From NCBI GenBank assembly GCA_004369045.1, contig ML213541.1, positions 63,172 to 127,171 of the forward strand: a stretch of 64,000 nt of DNA, read 5' to 3'. Source of the stretch: Heliocybe sulcata. Its lineage: Eukaryota; Basidiomycota; Agaricomycetes; Gloeophyllales; Gloeophyllaceae. Of this stretch, positions 10,260-21,906 are shown one piece after another. A program made the position numbers and the translations under genes. The notes under the pieces are model-generated. The model saw only the letters and a program-made list of their open reading frames with translations, was not told the DNA's origin and did no database searches. Position 1 is the first letter of the stretch; every line of letters starts with the position of its first letter.

Positions 10260-12113
10260 TCACCTGGAGAATCCTCCAAATCCGAACGTTCCAGTGCTTC
10301 CACTTGGCTGGGAGAGCGAAGGCCCTGGGTTCACCGAAATCGCGGCAGACCCTTCATTCGGAACCAGTCTGGGGAGAAGGAGCGAAACAAGCTCCTTAGA
10401 ACGTCTCAAATCCTCGGGCGGTGCGCAAGCCATGCGAGCTTGGACCTTCTTCATCACGTCCTCGCCGTCCTCCGATTTCCACAGCTTACACAGAGCTTGG
10501 ATCTCCATGTCGCGGACTTCCTCATGACTATGTCACAGTCAGCTGGCACGTTTTGTGATAATCGTTTGGACTCACAGCCACGTGAATTTCGAGAACGTCT
10601 CTTCCACGATGTTCTTCTTGGAAAGGCTAGAGCGGAGCGCTTCGAAGGCCATATTCTTGAGTGGTTGTAGGTCGAGCTGTCATCGCCTAAGCTTGTGCAT
10701 ATCAACTTGGTTAATCAGCAACGTACCTTGTCTGCTAAACGGTACATGGACTTCGGTGAACACGACGGCGCATGCACTTTAAGGTCACTTTCTGGACCAC
10801 CATTCTTTGGCTCCTCCCGCTGCGAACTCAAGGGTGCGAAGTTGATGTTTCCCGTGTATAGATAGTGGATCAGGGACGTGAACCTGCGCGAGGAAGGTCA
10901 GTGAAAGTCTGCAATGTTGCCGGCTTATCACCCACGTTCGTAGTGCTGCGTCTTTTACAACCACTGTGCGACCGACGGCTATGGTAGGAGACGCCGCTGA
11001 CTTCCAACAGCTATCAACGTTCGGTACCCTGGAAATGGTGAGATTTCATGCACGTTTGCGGCATAGAAAAGAGCTCACTCTTCTGAACTGCTTGCACCCG
11101 TCTCAGTCACTGGAATCTCATCAGTTGTCGAGTCCTCTCTCTCCTTCAATTCGCAACCTTCCTCCAATTGATCGGTATCTTCATGCTTTTCTGCATGCTT
11201 AGGCTCGTTGACATCTTCCGTCGAAGACAATGCCACAGGGCTTCCTTCGACCTCCGAACTAAGGTCGTCCTCTGTCGGGTCATCTTCCAAGTCGCTGTCC
11301 GAGGCATAATCGTACTCTTCGATAAAAGTGCCTTCCGCCGCAGGAAAACCAGAATCTAAGGTGCCCTCCTCCGACTCCATGAACCCTTTGACAGATAGCA
11401 CTATAGCATGTGAAATGTCAGCGAAGCTCAGCACCGTAACTTGCTGATTACATACGTGTTTGGAAATAAGAACAGCGGTCTACGAGAGCTGAGCTATTTG
11501 CGAAGACAGCTACAGGTCGATCCGCTCCTCCAGAAGTGCGCCGGTGGGAAAAGACGAAGAACCTCGTGTCAGTGAATCTGCCGGTCTGAATCGAATTCTC
11601 CAAACTCTTCTGTATCCATGATCCTACAGACGGCGTCGCGGGCGCAACAGTGGATGTGAGGCCAGCGAGCGTTACAGAGCATCGGATCGTGACGTTAAGG
11701 TCGGATATAGATCCTTCCATATGCCACGATCCGATCTCCATAGTACAGGCCGGAAGATGTAAGTCAATCTCTGACTCGACGTTGATCCAGTTATCGGAAG
11801 GAGTGAACCCTGAGGAGCTGCTCCTCTGAATTTTGACGTCTACATTGATCTTCAGTGGTCCCAGGGAGGACTGCACTCCCGAGGGATCAATATAGACATC
11901 GAGGTAGTTGTCAGTGCGATACGAAGGACGTGCCCTATTTCTAGACATCCTAGTAGAAGTTGTCCTGGTCATTGCACCTAGGCGCCAACCCAAGGCAGAT
12001 GCATCAGAGAAAAAAGGTTTGAGCGTGCCGTCCGTCCCAGAGAGCTTCCCATAGGCATCAAGACGCAGATTGTATGTGCATACAATAGTCGCCGTCTCAC
12101 CGAGGAAGTTCAT
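10260..12113 (-). CDS. BTB/POZ domain protein with N-terminal MATH-like region
   Basis: The protein starts MNFLGETATIVCTYNLRLDAYG, and its first roughly 215 residues resemble a TRAF/MATH-type beta sandwich. The BTB domain begins at DTRFFVFSHRR and VAVFANSSALVDRCSYFQT. An acidic insert (EEYDYASDSDLEDDPTEDDL) interrupts the BTB fold, a layout I associate with lineage-specific agaricomycete BTB proteins. The second half of the fold follows (VVKDAALRTWVFTSLIHYLYTG, NINFAPL) and then a BACK-like helical part (KSMYRLADKLGLDQLQPL). The C-terminus is rich in Gly/Phe/Ser (GTFGFGGFSR). BTB proteins often act as CUL3 substrate adaptors, but no partner is shown here. About five exons; an intron after CSYFQT joins to FMESEEGTL. 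Confidence 0.8.
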
Positions 12114-12642
12114 AGCTAGGAGGTTGGGGGTTTAAGACGAACTTGAGGTCGGTCGCCAGCGATAGAGTTTATTTCAGACACGAGGCTTATATTGCGGGGA
12201 ACTTCTCTGGAATAGCCACGCGTGTAATGCGTGCAGAATCGCAAGCCGTCCGAATCCGAAGTGCCCGGCACAAAAAGTGGAAGTTCATAGCCTGGAAGGC
12301 AGCTGGACAAGTACTTAGTCAGGTAGCACTTAGAACGGTAGTAGCCAGAGTATAGTGTCAACCAGTTCTGTATCTCTTTTAGGTTTATTTCGCCGGCTTA
12401 AGCGCAGAGACCGGGCAATGCCCAGGACGTAGAGTCGGGGCGTATTTTGGTTAAAAGTTTGCGAGAACAGTACACTTCGCAGCGCAAGCGCAAGAGGGAC
12501 CTAAGGATACCGGGAATTAAAACATATCTTGATAAATATTATTTCAAGCCCAGCGACTATTGCACCGACTTAAGATCTCTGCGTCGCTGTTATCTGTCCC
12601 CTCTCGGTACAAACCTACGATACATCAGCCAAGGGCAGCAAA
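12114..12642. promoter_or_regulatory. Divergent promoter region, BTB gene / RPA34
   Basis: 529 bp separates divergent start codons. The part near RPA34 has AT-rich stretches around 12530-12550 (AAATATTATTTC). No reading frame in it looks like a protein and I see no RNA gene. Confidence 0.35.
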
Positions 12643-13545
12643 ATGTCGAAGGACAAAAAGAAAATCAAGGCTAGAAAAGCAGTAGCTTCCGAGGTCTCGA
12701 ATACCGAGGCCAGAAACGAAGGCGAAAGCCCTCATTGGGCGTATAAACCGCCTGAGGGCACCGTCGAAGTTGACTACAATGTAGAGCAAGGAGATTTCGA
12801 CTGGGACTCCGTTAAGAACGACGAGAATCTTGAGTTGTGGGTGGTCCGAGTGCCTGATGGAGTGCGTACGCTGTTATTTTTTTCAGGTTTAGGAAGTAAG
12901 CCATATAATCTCCGCAGTTGAAAACGAAGTACCTTGAAGGCATCGAGATTGACTCTTTGCCGTCTACCTCGCGTAGCGCCCGAATGGGAACTCTTGACAG
13001 AAAACATACATCCTATGACATCTGGTCTGTAGGAGAAGAAGATGACGAAGGAAGGCCTGACTCCCTTGTTGCCGGCGAAGAAATGAAGCATCTTTCGTGT
13101 CTACTTCCTCGGGCCAGGAAGGGTGGCAAGCTTTATCAAGGTAAGATCTTAGCTGATCCTCGTCTCTTGATGTCAGGGAAGATTGACTGTCATTTGGCCG
13201 GCAGGTCCCAAAACTGTCTCCCGCCATATCATCATTACTAGCAAATCTATATTACCGACGCCAGAACCTTCATCTGATTCGTCAAGTTCCGAGCTGAAGA
13301 GTGTGCCGCGACAGAGGTATTCTAGCGAGCTCCTAACGCATCGTTTCATGCCATACGGCTCCCTCACCGTACCCGGCGGCTCCGATAAGGATACAATGGA
13401 CGTGGACGCCCTACAGGCGCCTCCTTCTACACAGGTGCCGAGGGATCCAGCCGCAGAAAGCCTGACGGAAGAGAAGAAGCGCAAGAAGCGTAAGGGCGAC
13501 GGTGAAGGAGACGCTTCAAAAAAGACGAAGAAGGCAAAGAAATAA
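12643..13545 (+). CDS. RPA34: RNA polymerase I subunit RPA34 (A34.5-like)
   Basis: Pol I-specific subunit that pairs with A49 and helps rRNA synthesis in the nucleolus. Three exons, 12643-12861, 12918-13140 and 13205-13545, join in frame to about 260 residues. After a short basic start (MSKDKKKIKARKA) comes the conserved part: WAYKPPEGTVEVD, ELWVVRVPDG-LKTKYLEGIEI, YDIWSVGEE and KLYQ-GPKTVSRHIIIT. The C-terminal tail is acidic-polar and then strongly basic (KKRKKRKGDGEG, KKTKKAKK), as expected for A34.5. Length and tail match the family; sequence conservation is low in this family, so the call rests on the overall layout. It converges on ADA3 with 169 bp between stop codons. Confidence 0.8.
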
Positions 13546-13714
13546 TCTCAGCTGTCGCAATTTTTCTAGTCTCGTTTCGATCTTATCAGACAGTGATGAT
13601 GATCATCGTAGTCGCAAGCACTTTGCGACGTCCCTCCAGATAGCATTTCGCCGTGACGAAAGTAAAAGTAGAGACTCTGCGCACGCAGCCATCCCGCAAC
13701 AACTGGTCGATCAA

Positions 13715-15767
13715 TCAATCGGCATCCATCTCATCTGCTTTCGCCCTCGCCTTTCCTTTGCCCTCGTTACTAGTGCTACCTTTAGTCCGCGAGTCCGCCG
13801 GCGTAGACTTCAGGCGCTCCTCCGCTTGCCTACGAATATCCTCATCGAGCCTCGCAAAGAGACTCCTCTTCGGCAACCCATATATCCGTCCAGGAGATTC
13901 CCTCTCCTTCTCATCGAAGACAGCACCGACGCCATCGACCCACCGCCGCCGGGTGATCACGAGTTGCCCCAACTGTTCAGGGACAGTAAGACGCAACGCT
14001 TCGTCCGGCCCCAGTCCCAATGATGCAGGACACGGTGGCAATGATGCAACGCCAGTAAGAGCGGCGGTACTATTGGGAACCCCATTCCCATTAGAATTCA
14101 TCTCCGGCGCCTTCTTCTTCTTCTTATTCGCCTTCGGGCCGTCTTTCTTCTGCAATTTAGTATAGGTGCTTGTAATATTCCTGTCGATAGAGTCTCGCAA
14201 GTCCAGGTACTCCTGGTACCCGAGTCGATCCCGGGCGACTGCTGCCAAGCGTGTCTTCCGCGCCTTATTGGTAGCAACTACTTTACGTAGCTCACGCTGG
14301 CACTGGCGTAAGGCAGCGGATATCGGGTCATCTATCGCGTCTGAGTAATCGGGCTGTGCAAAAGGCCGATCCTGTTGAGGATAACTTTAAGATCACATGC
14401 AAGAGACAGCATACCTTCTCGTTAATTAGCCCGTAAAACCGAGCTGAGTCCCTCACGCGCTCCTCCAAGTCTGCCACAGTAACCTTCTCCTTCGCCGCGG
14501 CAAAGGCAGCGCCCGTAATGCCGGGCCGCCCTTCCATCGCATCCTCAGCAGCTTTGACGCCCTTCCAGACCGTCGAATCTGGTATGGGCAGCAATGCACT
14601 GAGCAGCCTCTCCGTAAACGGCCCGTGGCCCTTCTCTTCCGTTACTACATCACTCTCATTCAATGTTGAGGGGTCCCACTTCGGCAAGAGGCCCGACGAT
14701 GACGGCGCTGACGCGGCGGCAACCTGGGCAACGCGGACATCTGCAATGTCCGTGAGCCGCATTCCGTAGTACGCGATGTCCTCGTTCTCCCACACCTCCG
14801 AGTAATGCCGCCCCAGTTTGGGCATCACGTACGGTTCGACCTCGTCCGCGGTGTACTCGAGGAACCCGACATCCTCCTCCTTGATCGGCCGCAGCCACGG
14901 CTCTATGCTCGAGTAGAACGTCGTCACAAGCACCTGCGCGGGCGGCTTGACCTTGCTAAAGTCCTCAGTTACCTCTGTAGGCTTGCTCGGGCCTGGCACA
15001 GGTGCTGGCGCGACGGGAGGGCGCTTTGGGATGTCGAGCAGCCGTGGGGAACTGAAGTCTGGGCCAGAGGTCTTGATGTGCGGGAGGGTGGAAGGCGTCT
15101 TGGGTAACTTGAGGAGGGACGGCGTCGGCGACCCTTTCCGGATGCGCTGGGGCTCTGCGGGCGGGTCAGATAAGAATCATTGCATACCTGCAGATGCTTT
15201 ACCGGGCTCGTCGTCACTCTCGCCTCCCTCTCTCTTCCGTTTCTTCTTCTTCTTCTTGGCGTCATCCGCCGCTCTGCTCAGGCTGCCGCGACGTGGTTAA
15301 TGACACGGAAAGCGAGCTTGGCGGCTTACTTACGATTTGCGGGGGTCAAGAGGAGGCTTAGAGGACGTAGAAGGGACAGGGGTACCCGTGACTCGCGGCC
15401 TCGGAGGCAGGGGTTCCGAAAGCTTCGGCTCTTCTGGTGGTAAGGGAGTGACTGTGGCACGCCGCACAGGATAAACGAGCGGACCATAAATTCCACACCG
15501 CTACTCACAGTCGCTCTCCTTCTTCACTTTGTCAATCGCCTTGGCTTTGCCCTTCTCCTTCTCTTTCATCCGCCGCATAGACTCTTCGATATACCGCAGG
15601 TCACGCCCTGCCTTCTCGGCTCGTTCATGTGCCTTCGATCTCAGGGTGTGGAGTTCTGATAGCAGAGCATCAAGCTCATCGTTCGGTGGCACAAAATCAG
15701 GTGGGTTCTTGAACAAAGGCGACCGCAGAGGCGGCGGGGAGGGAAATGGTGAAAGCGGTCGCGCCAT
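13715..15767 (-). CDS. ADA3: SAGA/ADA complex subunit Ada3 (Ngg1)
   Basis: Subunit of the histone-acetyltransferase module, linking Ada2-Gcn5 for H3 acetylation in the nucleus. The start is MARPLSPFPSPPPLRSP, followed by LDALLSELHTLRSKAHERAEKA, a coiled-coil-like helix. The middle is low-complexity and Pro-rich, with a basic stretch KKKKKKRKREEGE that looks like a nuclear localisation signal. The Ada3 domain follows: FYSSIEPWLRPIKEEDVGFLEY, ENEDIAYYGMRL, LPKWDP, and near the end QRELRKVVATNKARKTRLAAV and ARDRLGYQEYLDLRDSIDRN. The tail is basic and then ends DEMDAD. About five exons; I could not fix the first splice junction near 15500 with certainty. Confidence 0.88.
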
Positions 15768-16073
15768 CGCGTATCTCGAACCTTACGACGCGTAGCGGCG
15801 CCGAGAAAGCGAGTAATCCCAGTAAAGGGATGCCTCAGAGACGTTTAGAGCAATAAAAACGGAAGTTGCGCTAGCCAAAGGCGCGCTAGAGGATGCGACC
15901 AGCAAGTACGGGAACAAGATGCATCAGGCGCTTCCCTGACGGGCATTGTCCGTTTTCGACAGTTTGCTCTCACGCCTTATTGCTACACTGCTACCGCCAG
16001 TGTGTAACTGACATTCTCCTCTCTTTCCCGCTCTTTGCCCATATGATTGCCGTCGCCGAGTTATGAATTGTTT
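15768..16073. promoter_or_regulatory. Divergent promoter region, ADA3 / SLC41-type transporter
   Basis: 306 bp between divergent start codons. It contains a pyrimidine-rich run just before the transporter start (TCTCCTCTCTTTCCCGCTCT at about 16014-16033). I see no repeat, RNA gene or coding frame in it. Confidence 0.35.
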
Positions 16074-17990
16074 ATGGCTTCAAGAACATCGTCTGAGGCG
16101 TCGTCGAGCGGCGATATCGAACTGGCCGACTTAGACGACGTAGCGGTCACTCCGAATCCCAAAATCGGAAACGGGTACAAATATCCATATGAACCATACG
16201 ACCAGGAGGACGAGGATGATGGCAGTCGAGCGCTTTTACATCATGAGACTGAAGGTCCCGCACTGAGGAGGCGTGCGGACACCTCTCCTGCTACATGGCA
16301 ACAAGTCAAAAATATCGTAATCGAGGTGTGCACGCCCTTCGTGATGTGTCAACTCCGAAGGCTTATTTCGCCCTTCGTAGGCTGCACCTACACTACTATT
16401 TACCGCAATAAGCTTGCTTTTTACTGGAGAGCTGCTTGACCAGGTTTCCGTGCGTGAATTTCGTATTCCAGCCTCTTATCCGAATTAACTCTATGCAGCG
16501 CTGGAAAGCAATGACTAGGGTGGACGAGTTAATCATGATTATACCCGTTGTGCTCAATCTCAAAGGCAATTTGGAGATGAATCTTTCTGCACGGTTGGGA
16601 ACCGCTGCCAACGTAGGCGACTTAGACGAGCGCAAACAACGGAATCATCTTATTCTCGGGAATCTTTCGCTGCTCCAAGTCCAGGCTACCGTTGTCTCCT
16701 TCGTGGCTGCATTCGTTGCCTTTGTTCTTAGTCTCTTGCTCCCAGATAACCCACCGCCAGTCCAACCCGCCCCGTCAAATACCACGATTACTTCGGATGA
16801 TGCGCTGTTTCTATTACATCGTGCGATCCCCAACTCTCGAATACCTCGACCCCCGAGGCCTATCAATGATGGAAGACCGAAATCTGGATTACTAGAGTGC
16901 GTGGTTCCCAGTATCACTGGCATGACTTGCAGCTCAATGGCTATAGATATACCATGGTCGTATCGACAGCCATGTCCGCTGCTTGTCTGTCAGCCATACT
17001 ACTGGGCTCCTTTATGTGCTTTTTGATCGTCATGTGTCGGCGTCTCGGGCGTGATCCTGGTAGGCTACATGCACGCGGACTTCCTTCTTCGGTCTCTTAC
17101 CAGCCTCCTCTCAGATAACATCGCGCCACCCATAGCGTCTTGTCTCGGTGACCTTGTCACGCTCACTCTGATTGGTCTCGTGTCCTCCCTTCTAATTAAC
17201 TTCGTCAACACGCCCATTCCTTTAATTCTGGCTGTCTTGGTGGTCTGCTCCGCCACTGCGTGCTTCGTGGTGACTTACCGCAATCGAGCCGTGAGGGACC
17301 TGTTGAAGCAAGGCTGGTCCCCTCTATTTGGCGCCATGATTATCAGCAGCGGGACTGGTATAGTGCTCGATATGTTCGTGAGCCGCTATGATGGATTTGC
17401 CCTATTAGCTGTTGTCATTAGTGGTTCGTTCTCACCCCTCCATTAATTCATTAATAGGAACGAAGGTGCCAGCTAATGACATGCGTAGGTTTGCCCGGCG
17501 CCGTCGGCTCGATATTTGCTTCTAGATTATCAACTGCGCTACATAGCAAGTCCCTGGAAAATCTGCCAAACACCCACCATGCTATCGATAGAAGGTCTTC
17601 AGAGCCTAGTGCCCGACTCGTAATGGTCACTCTGCTGCTTATAACATTGCCCGTGGAGCTCATATTCCTTGCAATGTTGCGTGGCCTAGGATGGCTCCAG
17701 CTGCCCATACTTTTCGTAATCTCCGCGGTGATTTTCTTCTGCTGCGCGGTAAGCGGTTCCATCCTCGCCATCTTATCAGCGCATTGAAATGAAAAACACA
17801 GGTTGCAGTCTCCCTCTTTTTGGCACAGGGATTGACCAACTTCCTCTGGTCGAAGGACCTCGACCCGGATATGTACGCCCTCCCCATTCATTCTGCCCTC
17901 ATGGACCTTGTCGGTCAATTGCTTCTGGTCATATGCTTCGAGATAGTATCATTATTAGGAGTACCTCTTATCGGCAAAGCAACTCACTAA
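16074..17990 (+). CDS. SLC41/MgtE-family divalent cation (Mg2+) transporter
   Basis: Integral membrane transporter with two MgtE-type halves, probably moving magnesium. After an acidic cytosolic N-terminus (MASRTSSEASSSGDIELADLDDV, about 80 residues) the first half begins APTLLFTAISLLFTGELLDQ. It carries the signature DELIMIIPVVLNLKGNLEMN and LSARLGTAANVGDL, where acidic and Asn residues line the ion path. The second half repeats the design: NIAPPIASCLGDLVTLTLIG, and later LPGAVGSIFASRLSTALH. The C-terminus ends LLVICFEIVSLLGVPLIGKATH. About eight exons; those near 16320-16500 join in frame (IVIE-AAPTLL; LLDQ-RWKAM). The junction around 16890-16930, between the halves, is less certain. The start at 16074 puts MASRTSSE first; no better upstream ATG is in frame. 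Confidence 0.88.
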
Positions 17991-19066
17991 TGCACAGCTG
18001 CGGCTCATAGTAATACATGTGCGTGGTTTTTATCGCCTCTCTTCGGCTCTTGAGCTGACAGGAGATGCAGACGCGCTCTGTAGAGTACTTAAGTTTCTGG
18101 GATAACAGCGTCCGATAATTAACATATCGTCTTGTGAGCAGTTTGCATCCCTGCCGTCTCGGACTTTGCGCCCTGTGGCGGATCTGAGAGTCGGGAATCA
18201 CATCTATGCCGACTGCGTCTCCATTACTAGAGTCTATCCGAAGCAAAAGGTTCTTCTCTCGCACGTCGAACATACGCAAGACTCATGACGCCTCAATGAA
18301 GCGGAATCATCCGAGCCCTGGTGAGTCCCTGTCACTGTTTCAGATACTCCCGAAAATAATACCCGAGACGAACAATATGTGGCCACCGACTGTTGTTGTG
18401 GCGAATGTCACAAAAAAACCGCCGGTCTTCCTGATCACTCAGGTCAGGGCGGCACATCAAGGCGCGGTGGGCCTGCATCGGGCCCGAGGAAAATCCGTGG
18501 CTGTGGTGGGATCAGACTCGGTCCCGCATAGGCATAAGACGTTAGGCTGAGATGACCGTTCGGCTTGGGCATGGAACTGCTTTGGACTGGTGGTTGATGA
18601 CACCGGGTGAGTCAATCCACCAATGCAGGAACTCTTGCTACGAAAACATTCACGAGATCCCTGAATGCCGAGTCCGTGCGCCCATTGTCCATGGAGTCCG
18701 AGCGGCCATCCAGGCCATCAGTGATCACTGTGAGACCCGAGAGTGTGCGGTGCCAGGCTCGCTGAGAGATGATCAAATTCTCTCTATGGCCACGTATCTT
18801 ATAAACGGAGCTCGCCGTTGCGGAATGCTATAAAACGGTAATTTGACAAGGAATTCTCTTACTCAAGCTGGGCTTTGCGTTTCCCTCTTTCCACCAACGT
18901 AATTTCTACCGTCTTGGGCAGTAAGTAGTTCCTCTCGTATAAATAAGCTCCTCAATTCAAGCGGATTCTGCACTACAGGGTCCCTGTCTCCTCCACTCCC
19001 TCTTCCGAGTCTCTCAAGTTACGCCTCCCACACGATCTCTACTTGCGATCTGCATCCCATACGATC
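17991..19066. other. Intergenic region with the barwin-like gene promoter
   Basis: 1,076 bp without a recognisable gene. Several short open frames exist on both strands, but their composition is not protein-like and none has a recognisable motif. The last 130 bp before the next start hold a TATA box and a CT-rich leader. Confidence 0.4.
18939..18946 (+). promoter_or_regulatory. TATA box of the barwin-like gene
   Basis: TATAAATA lies about 120 bp upstream of the ATG at 19067 and is followed by a CT-rich stretch (CTCCTCCACTCCCTCTTCC), a common core-promoter layout for strongly expressed fungal secreted proteins. Confidence 0.5.
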
Positions 19067-19648
19067 ATGAACGCCATGCTTGCCCCCGTTGTCTCCGTCT
19101 CCCGTGCGGCTTTCGTCGCAGTCCTAGCGATTTTCAGCGTCGCCCTCGCAGTCTCTGCTGCGCCCTTAGCCGAGCGTGATTCCTTCACCACCGGCGGAGT
19201 GTGAGTAGCGTCAGTGTTTCGAAGGATCGCACGTAGCTCATGCTCTCCCTACAAGTGCTACCTACTTTTATCAGAATGGTAACGCTGGAGCCTGCGGCCA
19301 GTATCACTCCGATAGTGCTGTCGTTGCCGCGATGGGTTAGTTTCTCTCTCCCGAAGTAAGGCGCCGGAGCTGATCTTGGCATTACCGGTATAGATTCGGC
19401 GCGATACAACCAGGGTCTCTGCGGCAAGAAAGTATTCATCCAGAACACGAAGAACGGGAAATCTGTGACTGCTACTATCGCCGACGAGTGCCCTACCTGT
19501 ATAAACAGCAACTCGATCGACTTGTCCGTCGGCGCATTCACGCAGATTGCCACTGAGGAAGAAGGCGAAGTTCCCAGTACGTATATTACTTGATCAGATG
19601 TTCTTGGCATGAACACGTCCTCTTGCAGTCCAGTGGAAGTACGTGTAA
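19067..19648 (+). CDS. Small secreted barwin/expansin-like (double-psi beta-barrel) protein
   Basis: Four exons, 19067-19200, 19256-19335, 19394-19576 and 19629-19648, give 138 residues. An N-terminal signal peptide (MNAMLAPVVSVSRAAFVAVL, then a hydrophobic run ending near SAAPLAERD) is followed by a short linker. The RlpA-like double-psi beta-barrel contains TYFYQNGNAGACGQYHSDS, DSARYNQGLCGKKVFIQN, VTATIADECPTCINSNSIDL and the closing IQWKYV. The four Cys and the DECPTC motif match single-domain basidiomycete proteins of this type. Such proteins are thought to loosen or bind cell walls; no enzyme activity is implied. The last exon has only six codons plus stop. Confidence 0.9.
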
Positions 19649-20111
19649 ATCCGCGCTTCGCACATAGTTCCTCAGCAGGATTCGGGCACGATCGCGGGTC
19701 GCTTGGCCTCTTGACGAGGTGCAGGACGGTCAGAGCATATTTTGGAAGGTCTGGGACCGAATCAAGAGTTATCTATTGGATACTGGATGCTTCATCTGTG
19801 GAAACCGGGTTGGGGTATTTGATCGGATCGGATGTACATGGAGATTGTAAGCTGGGTGTACGCTTTGGAATGTAGCAGTGAAATATAGAGTGTACCATAT
19901 TCCTATTATGACATGCTTGCATTCACGGAGAGTCGGTGTCCTGTTCGGGCTACAGTTCGGCCATGCTGCTATTAGGGTCCTTCTCCTAGGTATCTGCGAT
20001 ACAGTCTGGCCTAATACTAAGGGAAGAATCTACCGCATGCATTGTAAAGCTGGCTGGCTGCAGCATTGTAGGGAGACGTGACGCTCGGCAGAGATTGTAA
20101 TACGACGAATC

Positions 20112-20492
20112 ATGAGCACCATCACAAGCCCTGCATCATCGAATCGGTTCTGGTCTCTGCAATGGGCACATCAGTTCGCCCAGTGGTTCCTTTCTGGTCA
20201 GCAAGAGGAGGTCGCTTCTGTCAGACGCAAGTAATGCGGTGATTACAACGCCCGAGACATTCTTCGAATCGCAATCAATGCAAGCATGCATGCCGGTACT
20301 CAGTCACTCGAGGAATACGTCGCTCTTCTTGCGAGCAAGTCGATGCACGTCAACCTTGCAGAATGGGGGTACCCAAGGAACAAGTATCACGGCTACCGGC
20401 TGGCATCATCATGTGAACATAGCCCTGATCTACGCCCAGCACCAGTCCCCTTTCGTTTCCGGCGTTTTAACGAGACTAAGTTCAACCGGTGA
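20112..20492 (+). CDS. Weak hypothetical protein
   Basis: Two possible exons, 20112-20230 and 20285-20492, join across a 54-nt GT-AG interval to give 108 residues. The protein starts MSTITSPASSNRFWSLQWAH and continues with MHAGTQSLEEYVALLASKSM, ending FRRFNETKFNR. The putative intron is open except for one TAA at its 5' end, so a continuous frame broken by a stop is equally possible. I recognise no domain. It may be a gene relic at the edge of the desert. Confidence 0.2.
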
Positions 20493-21486
20493 TAATACCC
20501 TCCCAGTGGGCCGGACCAAAGTCTAAACCGCAGGATGTTCCTATTGATATCAAGGTACGCTATGTCATCGAACGTGCAGATATACACCTTACTCGCCCGG
20601 GTCCGATGCGGATGTCGGAACTGCCCTCAGAACTGCTCGCTTCAATGGCCCAATCTTAGGAAGGCGACCACGTATTGATAAGCTCTCGCATCGTCGATTA
20701 AGATCGAGAATGTCAAGATACGCAGCGGTCGTGTTGGAAAGAGGAATTCCTATCGAGGGTAGCGGTATATGCCACATCGCCGTCGTCGGCCAAGTATGTG
20801 GACCTCGTTGTTGCAGGTTGTCCGCGGTGCCTATTGACCTCGGAGCCTGCGCGAACTGACTCAAGGGTCCGGGCATACTAGATCCTCAAACTACCGGCCA
20901 TGACCCGAAGAACGATGGCGCCGATGCCTATGTTCGTCCGCCGAGGAGGAGCCTCGGAGCCTCGCGAAAGGCTCACCTATCAAGCGTAAGATACCTCCCA
21001 CTGCAGCCCAGAAACCGGAGGATAAGAGTGCCGGCTGAAGCTCCAGCAACAGACAGAAATATCCTCGGAACCGCTGCTTCAGTGCGAGCAGTGAGGACGC
21101 AGAGCGTTGTTTTTGTTCCCATGGACGCCTCGAGGCTACAAGTGCTGCTGACTGATTGAACATTATGCGACATCAGAGCGCAGCAGACTATGCCGAGACC
21201 ACCGATAAGATACTACGATGGTCATCAAGATACCTCTGATCTCCGCCAGGACAGGCCCAAGGAAGATAAGAAACGCATATTCACCATGGCGGTCCATGGC
21301 GAAAGAAATGGGCAAGGAAGACATTTTGACAACACCCCGAAATTTCCTCCGCCGAGGCAGTCGGAGGGAACGACCCGATTTGTGGCAGAATTGCGGAGAC
21401 GCGAGGCGCCAGGTAGTTACAGAACAACCGCACTGGGTAGCGAGCGCTCTGGGATAAGTCTCCAAGAACAGTCAGGTACGCAAGGT

Positions 21487-21906
21487 AGCGGACTCCGAGG
21501 TAGCCGAAGGACATGCTGACAGAGGACTCACTCGCCAGCGAGTTGAGCGTAAGCTCACGCAGTAAGAGGTCCAAATCAACGCATGCGAATGCAGTTCCTC
21601 GCTCCGGCCGAGAGGATGAATCCGAGATCCCAACAACCGCTGAGAAGATCTGGCCGCCTCTCCCTTGATGTCATCCGTCCGTCTGTGAACGTCTGAACGT
21701 TCAACGTCGGACTCCGAGGGAGCTAAAGGACATGCTGACAGCGGACCTACTCATCAAGGGGCTCACGGAGTTCCTCACGCAGTACGAGGTACAAGTCAGG
21801 GCCTGTTCCGCACTCCGGTCCAGAAGATGAATCCCAGGTCCCAAGTACCGCTGAGAAGATCTGACCGTGTCCCCCTTGATGTCATACGCATCGGTCCGTC
21901 TCCGTG
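21487..21906. repeat. Degenerate tandem duplication, period about 219 bp
   Basis: Two direct copies, about 21487-21687 and 21706-21906, share ordered blocks: GGACTCCGAGG, GGACATGCTGACAG, CTCACGCAGTA, GATGAATCC, CCGCTGAGAAGATCTG, CCCTTGATGTCAT and GGTCCGTC or CCGTCCGTC. Differences are spread evenly, so the duplication is old. No protein frame is maintained across both copies. Confidence 0.65.
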
